A stretch of 64,000 nt of DNA from Closterium sp. NIES-65 (taxonomy: Eukaryota; Streptophyta; Zygnematophyceae; Desmidiales; Closteriaceae): positions 1-64,000 of the forward strand of contig CANXME010000291.1 in NCBI GenBank assembly GCA_948144175.1, read 5' to 3'. Of this stretch, positions 9,590-19,400 are shown piece by piece (within the stretch, counting starts at the first letter, position 1; every line of letters begins with the position of its first letter). The notes under the pieces were generated by a model. It saw only the letters and a list, made by a program, of their open reading frames with translations. It did not search any database and had not been told where the DNA came from. The position numbers and the translations under genes were made by a program.

Positions 9590-10844
9590 GCAGGTGTGCG
9601 GTATAGGACAACGGATGGGATAGCTCGACAAAGAGATGAAAGAGCTGTTCAAAGTGCCGACATACAAGAAACGACCGCTCCGAGATTTCGTTACAAACCG
9701 GGGAGGCCTACGCTGCAGCGCAAGACATGCACTACAAACGCATCGCGGCTCTGACATCACAAAAAAACTGGAAAGAAAGGTGTCAACGGACACATCAAAG
9801 GAGGCGTATCAGCGGACGCATCGGAGATGCATATACACGGAGGGCTGTAAGAGAATAAGGACTAGCCTGTGGGACGTAGTACGAAGCCATGGTTGCCGCC
9901 ATCATCTGAGTGTTGCTCTCATGAAAGCAGGAAAGAAAGGTAACCTCTAGACCAGAAGAACCCAGGGGAGGACGTGGATGTGAGTATGCTTTGGGGTATG
10001 TGATAAATGTGAGCCAGACGAAGCAGGAAGAGCCGTTGAGTGCACTGAATGCATGTGTGGATTGGAGTGGATATGACTTTCTGCGCTTTGCCGAACCAGG
10101 TGGGTTTGGTCCATGGCGGAAGGGCTTACGGCTGCCGAACCTGATTTGTGATGCGAACCTGCGGTTCATCAACACCCCAGTTGGTCTGGTGAGGTACTGC
10201 CACATGGAGGATCCGCCAGCCGTGATGGGGGAACGAGGCGAAATCTGGCGAAGGAATTTGGCGATTCCACCGACCTGGACACAGTCACAAGGAACTGCGC
10301 CACATCTCCTGCCTTTTGGTTGTGGTCAGCCTGTGGCGTTGTGTCTTCGTTGGTTCGTTGGTTGGTTGGTTCGTCGAGTTTGCTCCCGTTCGGAAATGTC
10401 TTGTTTTGTCTGGTCACGTCGAAATTGACGCTCTTGCGCAAATAGCGGCTTCGTGTCTTCGGGTTCAGCCTTGTACAGTACCCTTCTCGTCGTCACCACT
10501 CTGGTCCGGAACTTCGGAATTACGGCGTACGGTCAGGAGGGCCCGCCCGTTACACTCACGCGTCGTATCGTAGAAGCAACTCTGGGTGCTGAAAGCGCCT
10601 GTGTTAACGGCGGACATCCCTCGAACAAAACCCCATTTTCTCCGACCCCTCTAAAAGGTCATCGAAACGACGCACCTTGAAGCTACACGCTGAGTAGTTG
10701 TGTCAATAAAGCATCACAGGTTAGCATAAAACAAATCAAGCCGCTCCATTTAGGTCGTCTGAGAGATACAGCAGGTAAGAATACTCCTGGTCCATTGTTG
10801 GACTTCACCAGTCTCGCCTCACCTCTGCAACATTTCCTTTGAGG
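9590..10844. other. Unassigned stretch before gypsy A-1
   Basis: I see no exon, known repeat or RNA gene that I can support. Short open frames exist on both strands, but none shows a recognisable motif or convincing splice context. The 5' exon and promoter of the coiled-coil gene may lie here. The pre-insertion sequence for gypsy A-1 can be read as gaggcagcg joined to caaaaactg. Confidence 0.4.
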
Positions 10845-10849
10845 CAGCG

Positions 10850-11176
10850 TGTAAGGAATTTTCTCGGCATTCCTTACGGGGCCGACTACATCGCGTACAG
10901 CAACAGCCGATTGTTCGCCCGTTACTGCTAACGGAACTTCGCCGACTTCGCGCGCACTGTTTTGCCAAACCTCGCACTGCTGGCATGGCCGTATCGGCCT
11001 ACGCTTCGGGACTAGCCCGAGCCTCGCTCCAGCGTAGCACTAGCAAGCTCGCACGCACCGCATAACCGTTTTGCATGTTTCGCGTATAAATGTTCGCTCA
11101 TGCCTTCGCTCACATTTGGTACTCGTTTGACACCTTAGTGCAATTCTCGCTACTTCGATTCATTGCACCCGTAACA
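10850..11176 (+). repeat. 5' LTR of gypsy A-1
   Basis: 327 bp, TGTAAGG to GTAACA. It contains a TATAAA box at 11085-11090, the likely element promoter. Confidence 0.95.
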
Positions 11177-11192
11177 CTTGGTTATCAGAGCC
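11177..11192 (+). other. Primer binding site of gypsy A-1
   Basis: cttggttatcagagcc directly after the LTR resembles the plant TGGTATCAGAGC site complementary to initiator tRNA-Met, with one extra T. Confidence 0.75.
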
Positions 11193-11359
11193 CCTTTCTT
11201 TCGGACCGCGCATCTCCGCACACCAGGAAATCAACTTTTGATTTTTCACTCGAAGGGACTCACGCACCTTAGCCCCTAGGAGCCGCTGTCCTCGCGTTCT
11301 CTCGTAAACGCGTGCAGCCACGACTGCGCCTAGACTAAGACGAGCCGACGCCCTTCGTC

Positions 11360-12529
11360 ATGGCTGAAAATATCGACGTCACCACCCTCACGCAGGAGCG
11401 TTTGAACGATCTGCTGCGACAGCTGCACGAAAGCTCCGAGGAAATCGCGGCATTAACGGCAGAACGCTCATCGCTGCAAAATGACCTCATGAGGGCACAA
11501 CAAGCACAATCTCAAGCACCTGGCACTCCGATTCAACCTGCACCCTCAACATCACAACACGGGAGTGTGGGGCAACCCGCGAGCGCGGCCACCGATGGCG
11601 TCGTCCGCCCCGACGGAGACGACGACCACGGCACGACACACCCCATAGCGACGCATGCGGCCCCAAGTCAGCCTCGCGTCACGATTTCGGCACCAACCCA
11701 CGACTCGGGACTGCCGTCACCGATGCCGCTGAAGCCGCAGCGCCCGCCATGCTTTGATCCGAGTCAACGGGGTGGTCCTACCGTTCAGGCGTGGTTGTTC
11801 ACAATGAATGTCTTCTTCGACGCCAACTACGTCTCGGAGGACTCGGCGAAGATTCGATACGCCGTGTCGCTGCTACGAGGACCCGCCATGGACTGGTGGC
11901 GCGTCATCGTCACGAAGCCGACAGACTACGCGACACTACCGACACGGGAAGGACAAACCGGACCCTGGGCGCCATCGTATTTCGTGGAGGTGCCCCAGTA
12001 TCGCACGTGGGACGCGTGGTGCGCAGGTTTGCGCGCTCGATTTGAGCCAATTGCGGCTTCGATCGCGGCGCGACAGAAGCTCCGCACTTGGCGCCAACTC
12101 GGTTCCGTCCAGGACTACACGAGCGGATTTCTGGCGCTATGCGAACAGGTGGGCTACATGCATGAGAGCGAGCGCATCGACCGCTACATCGGCGGCCTGA
12201 AGCAGGACATCGCTCAGGAAATCCAGCTTCGCGGCGTCACCGAATTTCAGGAAATTCTCACTATGGCGGAGAAGCTCGACTTCTTTCGCCAACCGAGACC
12301 GGGGTCCTACGGAAACAACAACTGGGGACATCGGCCTCGTGGGACGAACGAAAGCGCCACGATACGCGCCGTCGCCGCAAATGCCGCTGCCGCACCGTTC
12401 AAAGGGCGCTGCTTTGCGTGCAATCGGCCGGGACATCGCAAGAGCGAATGCCCGGAAAACGCTAAGGGAAAGGGGGAAGCTGAGCAGCAGACACAGACCA
12501 AGCAGCAGGGAAACGCTGGAAGTCAGTAG
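11360..12529 (+). CDS. gag: Gag of gypsy A-1
   Basis: 389 residues. It starts MAENIDVTTLTQERLNDLL with a short coiled coil (about residues 8-50), then a Pro/Thr-rich linker. A retrotransposon gag core follows (about 135-300: WLFTMNVFF, MDWWRVIV, LRARFEP, YTSGFLALCEQVGYM). A CCHC zinc knuckle CFACNRPGHRKSEC lies near residue 350 and should bind the element RNA. The ATG is the first in frame and 184 bp after the LTR. The end overlaps the pol frame by 46 nt and holds a frameshift heptamer. Confidence 0.93.
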   Translation: MAENIDVTTLTQERLNDLLRQLHESSEEIAALTAERSSLQNDLMRAQQAQSQAPGTPIQPAPSTSQHGSVGQPASAATDGVVRPDGDDDHGTTHPIATHAAPSQPRVTISAPTHDSGLPSPMPLKPQRPPCFDPSQRGGPTVQAWLFTMNVFFDANYVSEDSAKIRYAVSLLRGPAMDWWRVIVTKPTDYATLPTREGQTGPWAPSYFVEVPQYRTWDAWCAGLRARFEPIAASIAARQKLRTWRQLGSVQDYTSGFLALCEQVGYMHESERIDRYIGGLKQDIAQEIQLRGVTEFQEILTMAEKLDFFRQPRPGSYGNNNWGHRPRGTNESATIRAVAANAAAAPFKGRCFACNRPGHRKSECPENAKGKGEAEQQTQTKQQGNAGSQ

Positions 12530-15500
12530 CAGACGGGCCCCCTACTGACAGGTCACGCCGCTCGCCCGACCCAACCGACCCTCACCGAGTGATTGTGCCG
12601 GTTCACGCAATCGACCACACCCGGCCGAATAAGGAGGGTACCACGGTAGACAGCCCTATACTGCTCAGTGGGAAAATTGGGACGGACTTAGTTAAAATCT
12701 TCGTAGATGGGGGAGCCAGCCACAGCCTCATTAACACTGCTACGGCACGAAAACTGCGACTGCCACTGGACAGATGCTTACCTGAGATCGACGCACGACT
12801 GGTAGACGGCACGCCACTGGCAATACGGGAACGCGTAGACCGAGTTCGAATTCGATGCGGGGGTAACTTCACGTTTAGCCAGGAAATGCTCGCAACGACC
12901 CTCGACGGAACCGACATTTTACTCGGGCGTGATTGGCTGCGACGACACAATCCGCGAATTGACTGGACGACGGGTGACTGCACCGTGCGAGTGAACGGTA
13001 ACAACATCGCCTTACCTCGCTGGGGCTCGCCTGGGTCTTCGTCGGTGCGTGTCAATGCGATCACGATGAAACGCGCTGTAGCGGCCGGAGCTGACGTGTA
13101 CGCGGTTGACATTCGGGAAGCCGAGGCAGCAGACAAGGGAGGGGGTTTACAGAAACTGCTGACCGACGTACCGAGTGATCTGGCAGCACTGTTAACACGA
13201 TACAGTGACATTTTCCCGGATGACTTACCGACGGGACTGCCACCTCAGCGACCGCACGATCACAGGATAGAACTGGAACCGGGGGCACACCCAACAGTAC
13301 AGCGACAGTTCAGACTGACCCAACCCGAACTAGACGAACTAAGGAAGCAGCTCGATTACCTGCTCGAGAAAGAATTCATTCGCCCTAGCTCGTCGCCCTT
13401 CGCCGCACCAATACTGTTCACACCGAAAAAGGACGGGGGTTTTCGCATGTGCATCGACTACAGAGCACTGAACAGGGTTACCATCAAATCCCGTTACCCC
13501 ATCCCACGAGCCGACGAACTGATCGACCAACTGCGCACAGCCCGGGTTTTCTCGAAAATTGACCTCCGGGGAGGCTACCACCAAATCCGCGTCAACCCAC
13601 CCGACTGCCCTAAAACCGCATTCCGAACACGCTACGGATCCTTCGAATACACCGTCATGCCATTCGGACTGACCAACGCCCCCGCCACTTTCCAAATGAC
13701 CATGAACGAAGCATTCCGCCCACTTTTAGATAAGTGCGTCATCGTTTATCTGGACGACATACTGATTTACAGCCCTGACAGAGCACAGCACTTACAAGAC
13801 ATCGAAGCAGTTTTAAAAATCCTGAGTGAGAACCGCCTACTGACCAAAGCATCTAAGTGTGAGTTTTTACAGGACCGCCTGGAGTTTTTGGGACATGTTA
13901 TTTCAGCTGCAGGAGTGGAAATAGACCCGAAGAAAATTGCGACGATTCAGGCTTGGCACGCGCCGACCAACTTGACCGAGTTGCAGAGTTTCCTGGGGTT
14001 CGTCAACTACGTGCGCCGGTTCGTCCCCGACATGGCGAAGCTGACTGCCCCGTTGACCGACCTGCTGAGGAAGGGGGTTGAGTACACGTGGGGGGAGAAA
14101 GAACAAGCTGCCTTCTCGGCTCTCAAAAACATTTTGTGCTCACCGCCCGTGCTTCACATCGCAGATCCACACCGTCCGTTCGAGCTCGTCACTGACGCAA
14201 GTGACATCGCTGTGGGAGCAGTACTGTTGCAGGACTTCGGGAATGGCCTCCAGCCAATCGCGTACGAGTCCCGCAAGCTACACCCGCCCGAACGCAACTA
14301 CCCGATACACGACCGTGAAATGCTGGCGATCGTGCACGCGTTCAAAGTTTGGCGGTGTTACCTGACTGGCGCCGACGTGACAGTACGGACAGACCACCGT
14401 TCACTACAGTACCTTCGCGCCCAACCGAATCTCAACCCACGACAGATTCGCTGGTTGGACTATCTTGAGTCCAATTTTCACTACACCGTCACGTACAAAA
14501 AAGGAGCATCCAACATCGCCGACGCTCTCACCCGCCCCACCGCCCAACTCCACGCCATCCTACTCGCCCAGACCAACCCACTTTTAACTGGCCTATTCAC
14601 CCACGGATACCGCACCGACCCATTTTTCACGACCGGAAATTCACAGCAACTGGCAGAAGCAAAAGGGGTCTATTACGTAAAAACAGGCACCAACCGCATT
14701 TGGGTACCCGCGTACTCACTACTGAGGGAGCTGCTGCTGCAGGAGGCACACGACGGGATTACCTCGGGACATTTCGGGGTAGAAAAAACACGACAGCAAC
14801 TGCAGCGGTACTATTACTGGCCGGAGCTGTTGACCGACGTACAGCAGCACGTGGGCTCGTGCCCGACGTGTCAGGTGATAAAGAGTTCAAGGAAGCGGAA
14901 GGCGGGTCAATTGCAGCCGATCCCACCGCCCGAACGCGCCTGGCAGCAAGTAACCATGGACTTCGTCACAGGGTTACCTTCGAACCCTGGGGGTAACGAC
15001 GCGGTGATGGTCGTCGTGGATAGGCTGACGAAGATGGCACACTTCGCTGCGTGCAAAAAGTCGATCTCAGCCGAGGAGACCGCTCGCCTGTTCATCGCAG
15101 CCGTTGTTCGCCTGCACGGGATACCAGCAGCAATTATCAGCGACAGGGACACGAAGTTTACCAGCAACTTCTGGAAGAACCTCTGGGAGCAGTTCGGGAC
15201 CAGGCTACAGTTCAGTTCGTCGTACCACCCCGAGACCGACGACCAAATGGAGCGGACGAATCAGACGATGGAGCAGTTGATTCGTGCCACGTGCGACGAC
15301 CCCACGACCTGGGAGCAGCAACTGCCGCTGATCGAGTTCGCGTACAACAACGCCACATCAGCCACGACGCAGCAGTCCCCGTTCTACCTGAATTATGGGC
15401 AAAACCCCACAGTGCCCATGACGCCGAGTCCAGACAACCCAACGCCACGTGCACAACAATTCGCCGAAGTCCTGCAAGCTGCCCGCGCCAGAGCCGCCGA

Positions 15501-16017
15501 AGCAATAAAAAAGGCCAACGTCATCGCTAAGCGCAACGCTGATCGCCACCGCCGCCCTGTCACGTACCAATCTGGAGATTACGTGCTGCTCGACACGCAA
15601 AATCTGCGACTGCCCGACGTACCGAAATTACGACCGCGCTACTGTGGACCATTCCAAATCAGTCACATGATCACACCCGTCACCGCACACCTCCTGTTGC
15701 CAACCGACTGGTACATCAGCCCTTCGTTCCACGTCAGCCTACTTCGCCCATACGTCCCGACCACAAGTCAACTGCCGCGTCACCGCCCACAATCAATGAC
15801 TCGCCCTGCATCGGAGCCGATCATCGAGCCCGAAAAAATCCTAAGCCATCGGATCCGCCACCCCACGGGAATCAGGAGGATTGAATTCCTCGTTCGCTGG
15901 AAGGACCGCACGCCAACTGAAGACAGCTGGGTGCCCCTGCCCAACATCGAAAACCACTCTGCCCTGCAAGTGTACCTGAGGAGCCGGGGATTCCGCGATA
16001 TACACGCACTCGCGTAG
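12484..16017 (+). CDS. pol: Pol of gypsy A-1 (PR-RT-RH-IN-chromodomain-like)
   Basis: Open frame of about 1,177 codons, with no ATG needed if made by frameshifting. Protease: FVDGGASHSLI near 12700, with DGG where DSG/DTG is usual. RT: FRMCIDYRALN, YPIPRADELIDQL and the catalytic VIVYLDD (about 13740-13760). RNase H: LVTDASDIAVGAVL (about 14190). Integrase: HHCC-type finger ending CPTCQ (about 14870), then a DDE core with IISDRDTKF and ERTNQTMEQ. The motif before the catalytic E reads DDQME here against DGQTE in A-2. The C-terminus (FLVRWKDRTPTEDSWVPLPN) is chromodomain-like. It ends at a TAG next to the polypurine tract. Confidence 0.93.
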   Translation, partial: AADTDQAAGKRWKSVADGPPTDRSRRSPDPTDPHRVIVPVHAIDHTRPNKEGTTVDSPILLSGKIGTDLVKIFVDGGASHSLINTATARKLRLPLDRCLPEIDARLVDGTPLAIRERVDRVRIRCGGNFTFSQEMLATTLDGTDILLGRDWLRRHNPRIDWTTGDCTVRVNGNNIALPRWGSPGSSSVRVNAITMKRAVAAGADVYAVDIREAEAADKGGGLQKLLTDVPSDLAALLTRYSDIFPDDLPTGLPPQRPHDHRIELEPGAHPTVQRQFRLTQPELDELRKQLDYLLEKEFIRPSSSPFAAPILFTPKKDGGFRMCIDYRALNRVTIKSRYPIPRADELIDQLRTARVFSKIDLRGGYHQIRVNPPDCPKTAFRTRYGSFEYTVMPFGLTNAPATFQMTMNEAFRPLLDKCVIVYLDDILIYSPDRAQHLQDIEAVLKILSENRLLTKASKCEFLQDRLEFLGHVISAAGVEIDPKKIATIQAWHAPTNLTELQSFLGFVNYVRRFVPDMAKLTAPLTDLLRKGVEYTWGEKEQAAFSALKNILCSPPVLHIADPHRPFELVTDASDIAVGAVLLQDFGNGLQPIAYESRKLHPPERNYPIHDREMLAIVHAFKVWRCYLTGADVTVRTDHRSLQYLRAQPNLNPRQIRWLDYLESNFHYTVTYKKGASNIADALTRPTAQLHAILLAQTNPLLTGLFTHGYRTDPFFTTGNSQQLAEAKGVYYVKTGTNRIWVPAYSLLRELLLQEAHDGITSGHFGVEKTRQQLQRYYYWPELLTDVQQHVGSCPTCQVIKSSRKRKAGQLQPIPPPERAWQQVTMDFVTGLPSNPGGNDAVMVVVDRLTKMAHFAACKKSISAEETARLFIAAVVRLHGIPAAIISDRDTKFTSNFWKNLWEQFGTRLQFSSSYHPETDDQMERTNQTMEQLIRATCDDPTTWEQQLPLIEFAYNNATSATTQQSPFYLNYGQNPTVPMTPSPDNPTPRAQQFAEVLQAARARAAEAIKKANVIAKRNADRHRRPVTYQSGDYVLLDTQNLRLPDVPKLRPRYCGPFQISHMITPVTAHLLLPTDWYISPSFHVSLLRPYVPTTSQLPRHRPQSMTRPASEPIIEPEKILSHRIRHPTGIRRIEFLVRWKDRTPTEDSWVPLPNIENHSALQVYLRSRGFRDIHALA
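12508..12514 (+). promoter_or_regulatory. -1 ribosomal frameshift heptamer GGGAAAC
   Basis: G GGA AAC is in the gag frame and fits the canonical X XXY YYZ slippery form. The pol frame is the -1 frame, open from 12484, while gag stops at 12527-12529. The identical heptamer occurs in A-2 at 31469-31475. Any downstream stimulatory structure was not computed. Confidence 0.75.
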
Positions 16018-16047
16018 CGGAGGGGGCTTCTTAAGGGGGGGGGGTAG

Positions 16048-16374
16048 TGTAAGGAATTTTCTCGGCATTCCTTACGGGGCCGACTACATCGCGTACAGCA
16101 ACAGCCGATTGTTCGCCCGTTACTGCTAACGGAACTTCGCCGACTTCGCGCGCACTGTTTTGCCAAACCTCGCACTGCTGGCATGGCCGTATCGGCCTAC
16201 GCTTCGGGACTAGCCCGAGCCTCGCTCCAGCGTAGCACTAGCAAGCTCGCACGCACCGCGTTACCGTTTTGCATGTTTCGCGTATAAATGTTCGCTCATG
16301 CCTTCGCTCACATTTGGTACTCGTTTGACACCTTAGTGCAATTCTCGCTACTTCGATTCATTGCACCCGTAACA
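16048..16374 (+). repeat. 3' LTR of gypsy A-1
   Basis: 327 bp, two differences from the 5' LTR. It is followed by the CAGCG target duplication. Confidence 0.95.
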
Positions 16375-16450
16375 CAGCGCAAAAACTGATTTTGCATTAC
16401 CATTTTGATTTTTTTTTTACCATTTCATATTTTTGTAACAAACTTGCGAA

Positions 16451-19400
16451 TCATTTCCATGATCTCCGTTCGTGCAGTTTGGAATGCAGGAGCTGATGTG
16501 ACAGCACTGAGTCAAGAAGTGCACTCCCCCCACGCCTCCACATCTTCTCGCACCAATCAGAGACCTCCACCTGGGCATTTCAAGGACCAATGGAACAAGG
16601 CGTTTGTTCTAGTAAACTGAAAACATAGAACATTAACACCGTTCCAAAAATAAGGATTCAGGAGAAACGACCATGAAACATGTGCACGTTCTTGGCGCAA
16701 AAGCACCGAGGAAAAAACACCACACAAAAGATGATAGGCAATTTACCTCAAGAAATGGCTTGTTGGAGAGGAATTGGCCATCCACTGTGTACTCTCGATC
16801 GCCCAGGTCCACCACGAGAGCAAGAGGCAAAGAGTCCACACACGACGACAGCTCCACATCCAGTGCTGCTGCCCCTGCTACGTCTTCTTTGCCTGCCCCT
16901 GCTGGCCCTGTCAGGCCTCCTTTGGCTGCCCCTGCAGCATCCCCCTCTCCTCCTGCCCCTGCGCCTGCTGTGGGTGGTTTCTTGCTCATGCTGGAAATAG
17001 CTGCAGAGGAGGAAGAAGCAAGAGAGAGGGGCACGGGATGGATGCGTGGTGTGAAAAGATGGGATGAGTGGCACCGTTTTTGAGGTGAGCAGGACAGGAG
17101 GGTAGTCATCCAGTTTTGTAATGCCACATTCTCACGCTTTTCCTCCAAAACTTAGAAGACGTGTGGGACAAAAATTTGAAGACGTGTGGGACAATATGGG
17201 CACTTTGGTTTGGGAGACATCGGCCAGAGAAAACGAGCATTGGACACCACCCAGGCACGCACCTGTGATTCGTCCCATGCAGTACCCTGTGCCGCCCATG
17301 TGCTCGCCCTTCCTGCCCAGCCTCTCACCCACAGCTGTCGACACTCTCTTTCTTTCTCCACCCTGAGTCACCAACCAGCTCTCCCTACACTCAACGCGCA
17401 CCTGTGATTCGTCCCATGCAGTACCCTGTGCCGCCCATGTGCTCGCCCTTCCTGCCCAGCCGCAGCCGCAGGAAGCACCCCGTTGCTTGCGCTGACAGCT
17501 CGCCCTGCGCCTGCCACCTGCCACGGGGAAATGGTAGACAGCAGAGAGAAGGAATGGGAAGGGTGAATTAGGGTGGCAAGAAATGGGAGGGACCTGAGAA
17601 GGAGCATGAAGTGGGAGTAAGAAGCGCCCGGTTGCCTGTGCTGACAGCTCGCCCTGTGCTTGCCACCTGCCACGGGGAAATGGTAGGCAGCAGAGAGTAA
17701 TAGCACACAGTGAACAGGGTGACAGTGGGATGGGTTAAAAAAAAGGAACATGTGAAGGAAGCAGGGAGCACCCCGTTGCCTGCGCTGACAGCCCGCCTTG
17801 CACCTACCACCTGCCTCAGGGAAATGGTAGGCACCAGATAGTAATCGCACACTGTGAATCAGGGTGGAAAGGAATGGGCAGGGTCTGAAAGGGAGCATGT
17901 GAGGGAAACAGGAAGCATGCAGGGCGGCAACAGCGCAGGCAGGGCCTGCGCTGACAGCTCGCCATGTGCCTGCCACCTGGCACATGGCGACACGGGATGA
18001 CATGAAAAACAGGGGGCAATGGGCCGAGTCTAAGAAGGAGCATGTAGAGGTTACAGGAAGCACCCCACTGCCTGGATTCCCTTGCCACCCTGCCACATGC
18101 CCTCTGCCCCCTTGCCACCCTGCCCCCTGCCCCCTGGGAGCTTTGCTCATGCCTTGCCTGCCTCCAATAGCACACCAGGGAGCTTTGCTCCTTCTCTTTT
18201 CCCCACAACTGCAACCCACTCATCTTCCCCACCCACCACACACGCACCTCTGAAAGTCTCTCCTGGACAGGCGAGCCCCTTCCACTGCCTCCAATAGCAC
18301 ACCAGGCAGCCTCGCTTCTCCTCTTTCTCCCACACCTGCTCCTCCTTCCTTCCCCACTTCCTCTCCCTCCACTTGTCGCCCTTCTCCTCCATTCCCCTGC
18401 CGACCCTCCCCACCCCACATCTCCCAATCCCATGCCCCCCCACTTGGGCCCCTCTGCTGCCGAGCCTGCTGCTGCGCTTCGTGCGTCCGAGCCGGCTGCC
18501 TGGCTGTGAGCAGCCACGCCCAGTCATACACCGAATCTGGTGCCGGACCTGGCACTGGGGCTGCCGAACCTGACGCCAAAGCAAGGGGTCCACAGGGATG
18601 GTAGCCTTGCTCTGGCTGTTGTGTGGCCCCCCCTGTGAGGCCCAGAGCATGAGGGGGAGGAGAATAAGGAGGGCGAGGGGTGAGAGGGGGAGGAGCATGA
18701 GGGGTAGGAGGGGTGAGAGGGGAGAAAGTGGGAGGTTTGGAGGAGTCAGGTCTTTCGGGTACCTGATGGTTCACTGGTGCCTTCTCAACATGCATGCCTG
18801 CTGCTGCAACTGCTTCTGCTGCTCCGGCTGCTGCTGCTGCTGCTTCTGCTGTTGCTACTGCTGCTGCGTCTGCCCCTGCTGTGGCTGCTGCTGCCGCTTC
18901 AGCTGCTGCTGCTGCCATATGTGCATAGCCTGCAGTGGCGGCAGCACCACCTGCAGCACCATCTACAGCAGCAGTGCCAGCAACAGCAGTGTCATTTATA
19001 GCGTGACAGGAGGGCCGGGTAGGAAGCAGAGGCAGGACAGCAGCGTGAGAAAGAGCGAAGGGAGAGCATGCATTCACAGCAAGCTCCTCTGGAGCAGCAG
19101 GGATAGGAGCAGCAGGAGTCAGGTCAGGCAGAGCAGCAAGGGGAGGGAGGGGCTCAGGAAGGACTGGAGGAGCAGGGAGAGCAGGAGCAGTGGGGCCGGC
19201 AGGGGCAGTGGGGCCGGCAGGGGCAGTGGGACCGGCAGGGGCAGTGGGGCCGGCAGGGGCAGTGGGGCAGGCAGGGGCAGTGGGACCGGCAGGGGCAGTG
19301 GGGCCGGCAGGAAGCTTGGGGTTGGTAAGGGGAGTGGGAGCGACAGCAGGGGAGGGGGCGACAGGGGTAGTGAGGGCGACAGCTATCTCAGGCCCGATGG

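Larger units (their letters stand above)
10850..16374 (+). mobile_element. Full-length Ty3/gypsy LTR retrotransposon A-1
   Basis: A 5,525-bp element with 327-bp LTRs beginning TG and ending CA. The 5-bp target duplication CAGCG is at 10845-10849 and 16375-16379. The LTRs differ at only two positions that I can see, so insertion is recent. Internal order is primer site, gag, then pol (protease, RT, RNase H, integrase, chromodomain-like end), the order of chromoviruses. A G-rich polypurine tract precedes the 3' LTR (about 16018-16047). The element lies between the 3' end of the Plus3 gene and the coiled-coil gene. Confidence 0.95.

Noticed and set aside
9795..10428. Opposing open frames of 136-145 codons near 10 kb
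   Set aside because: No recognisable motif, no splice or promoter support, and complete overlap on the two strands; left unassigned.
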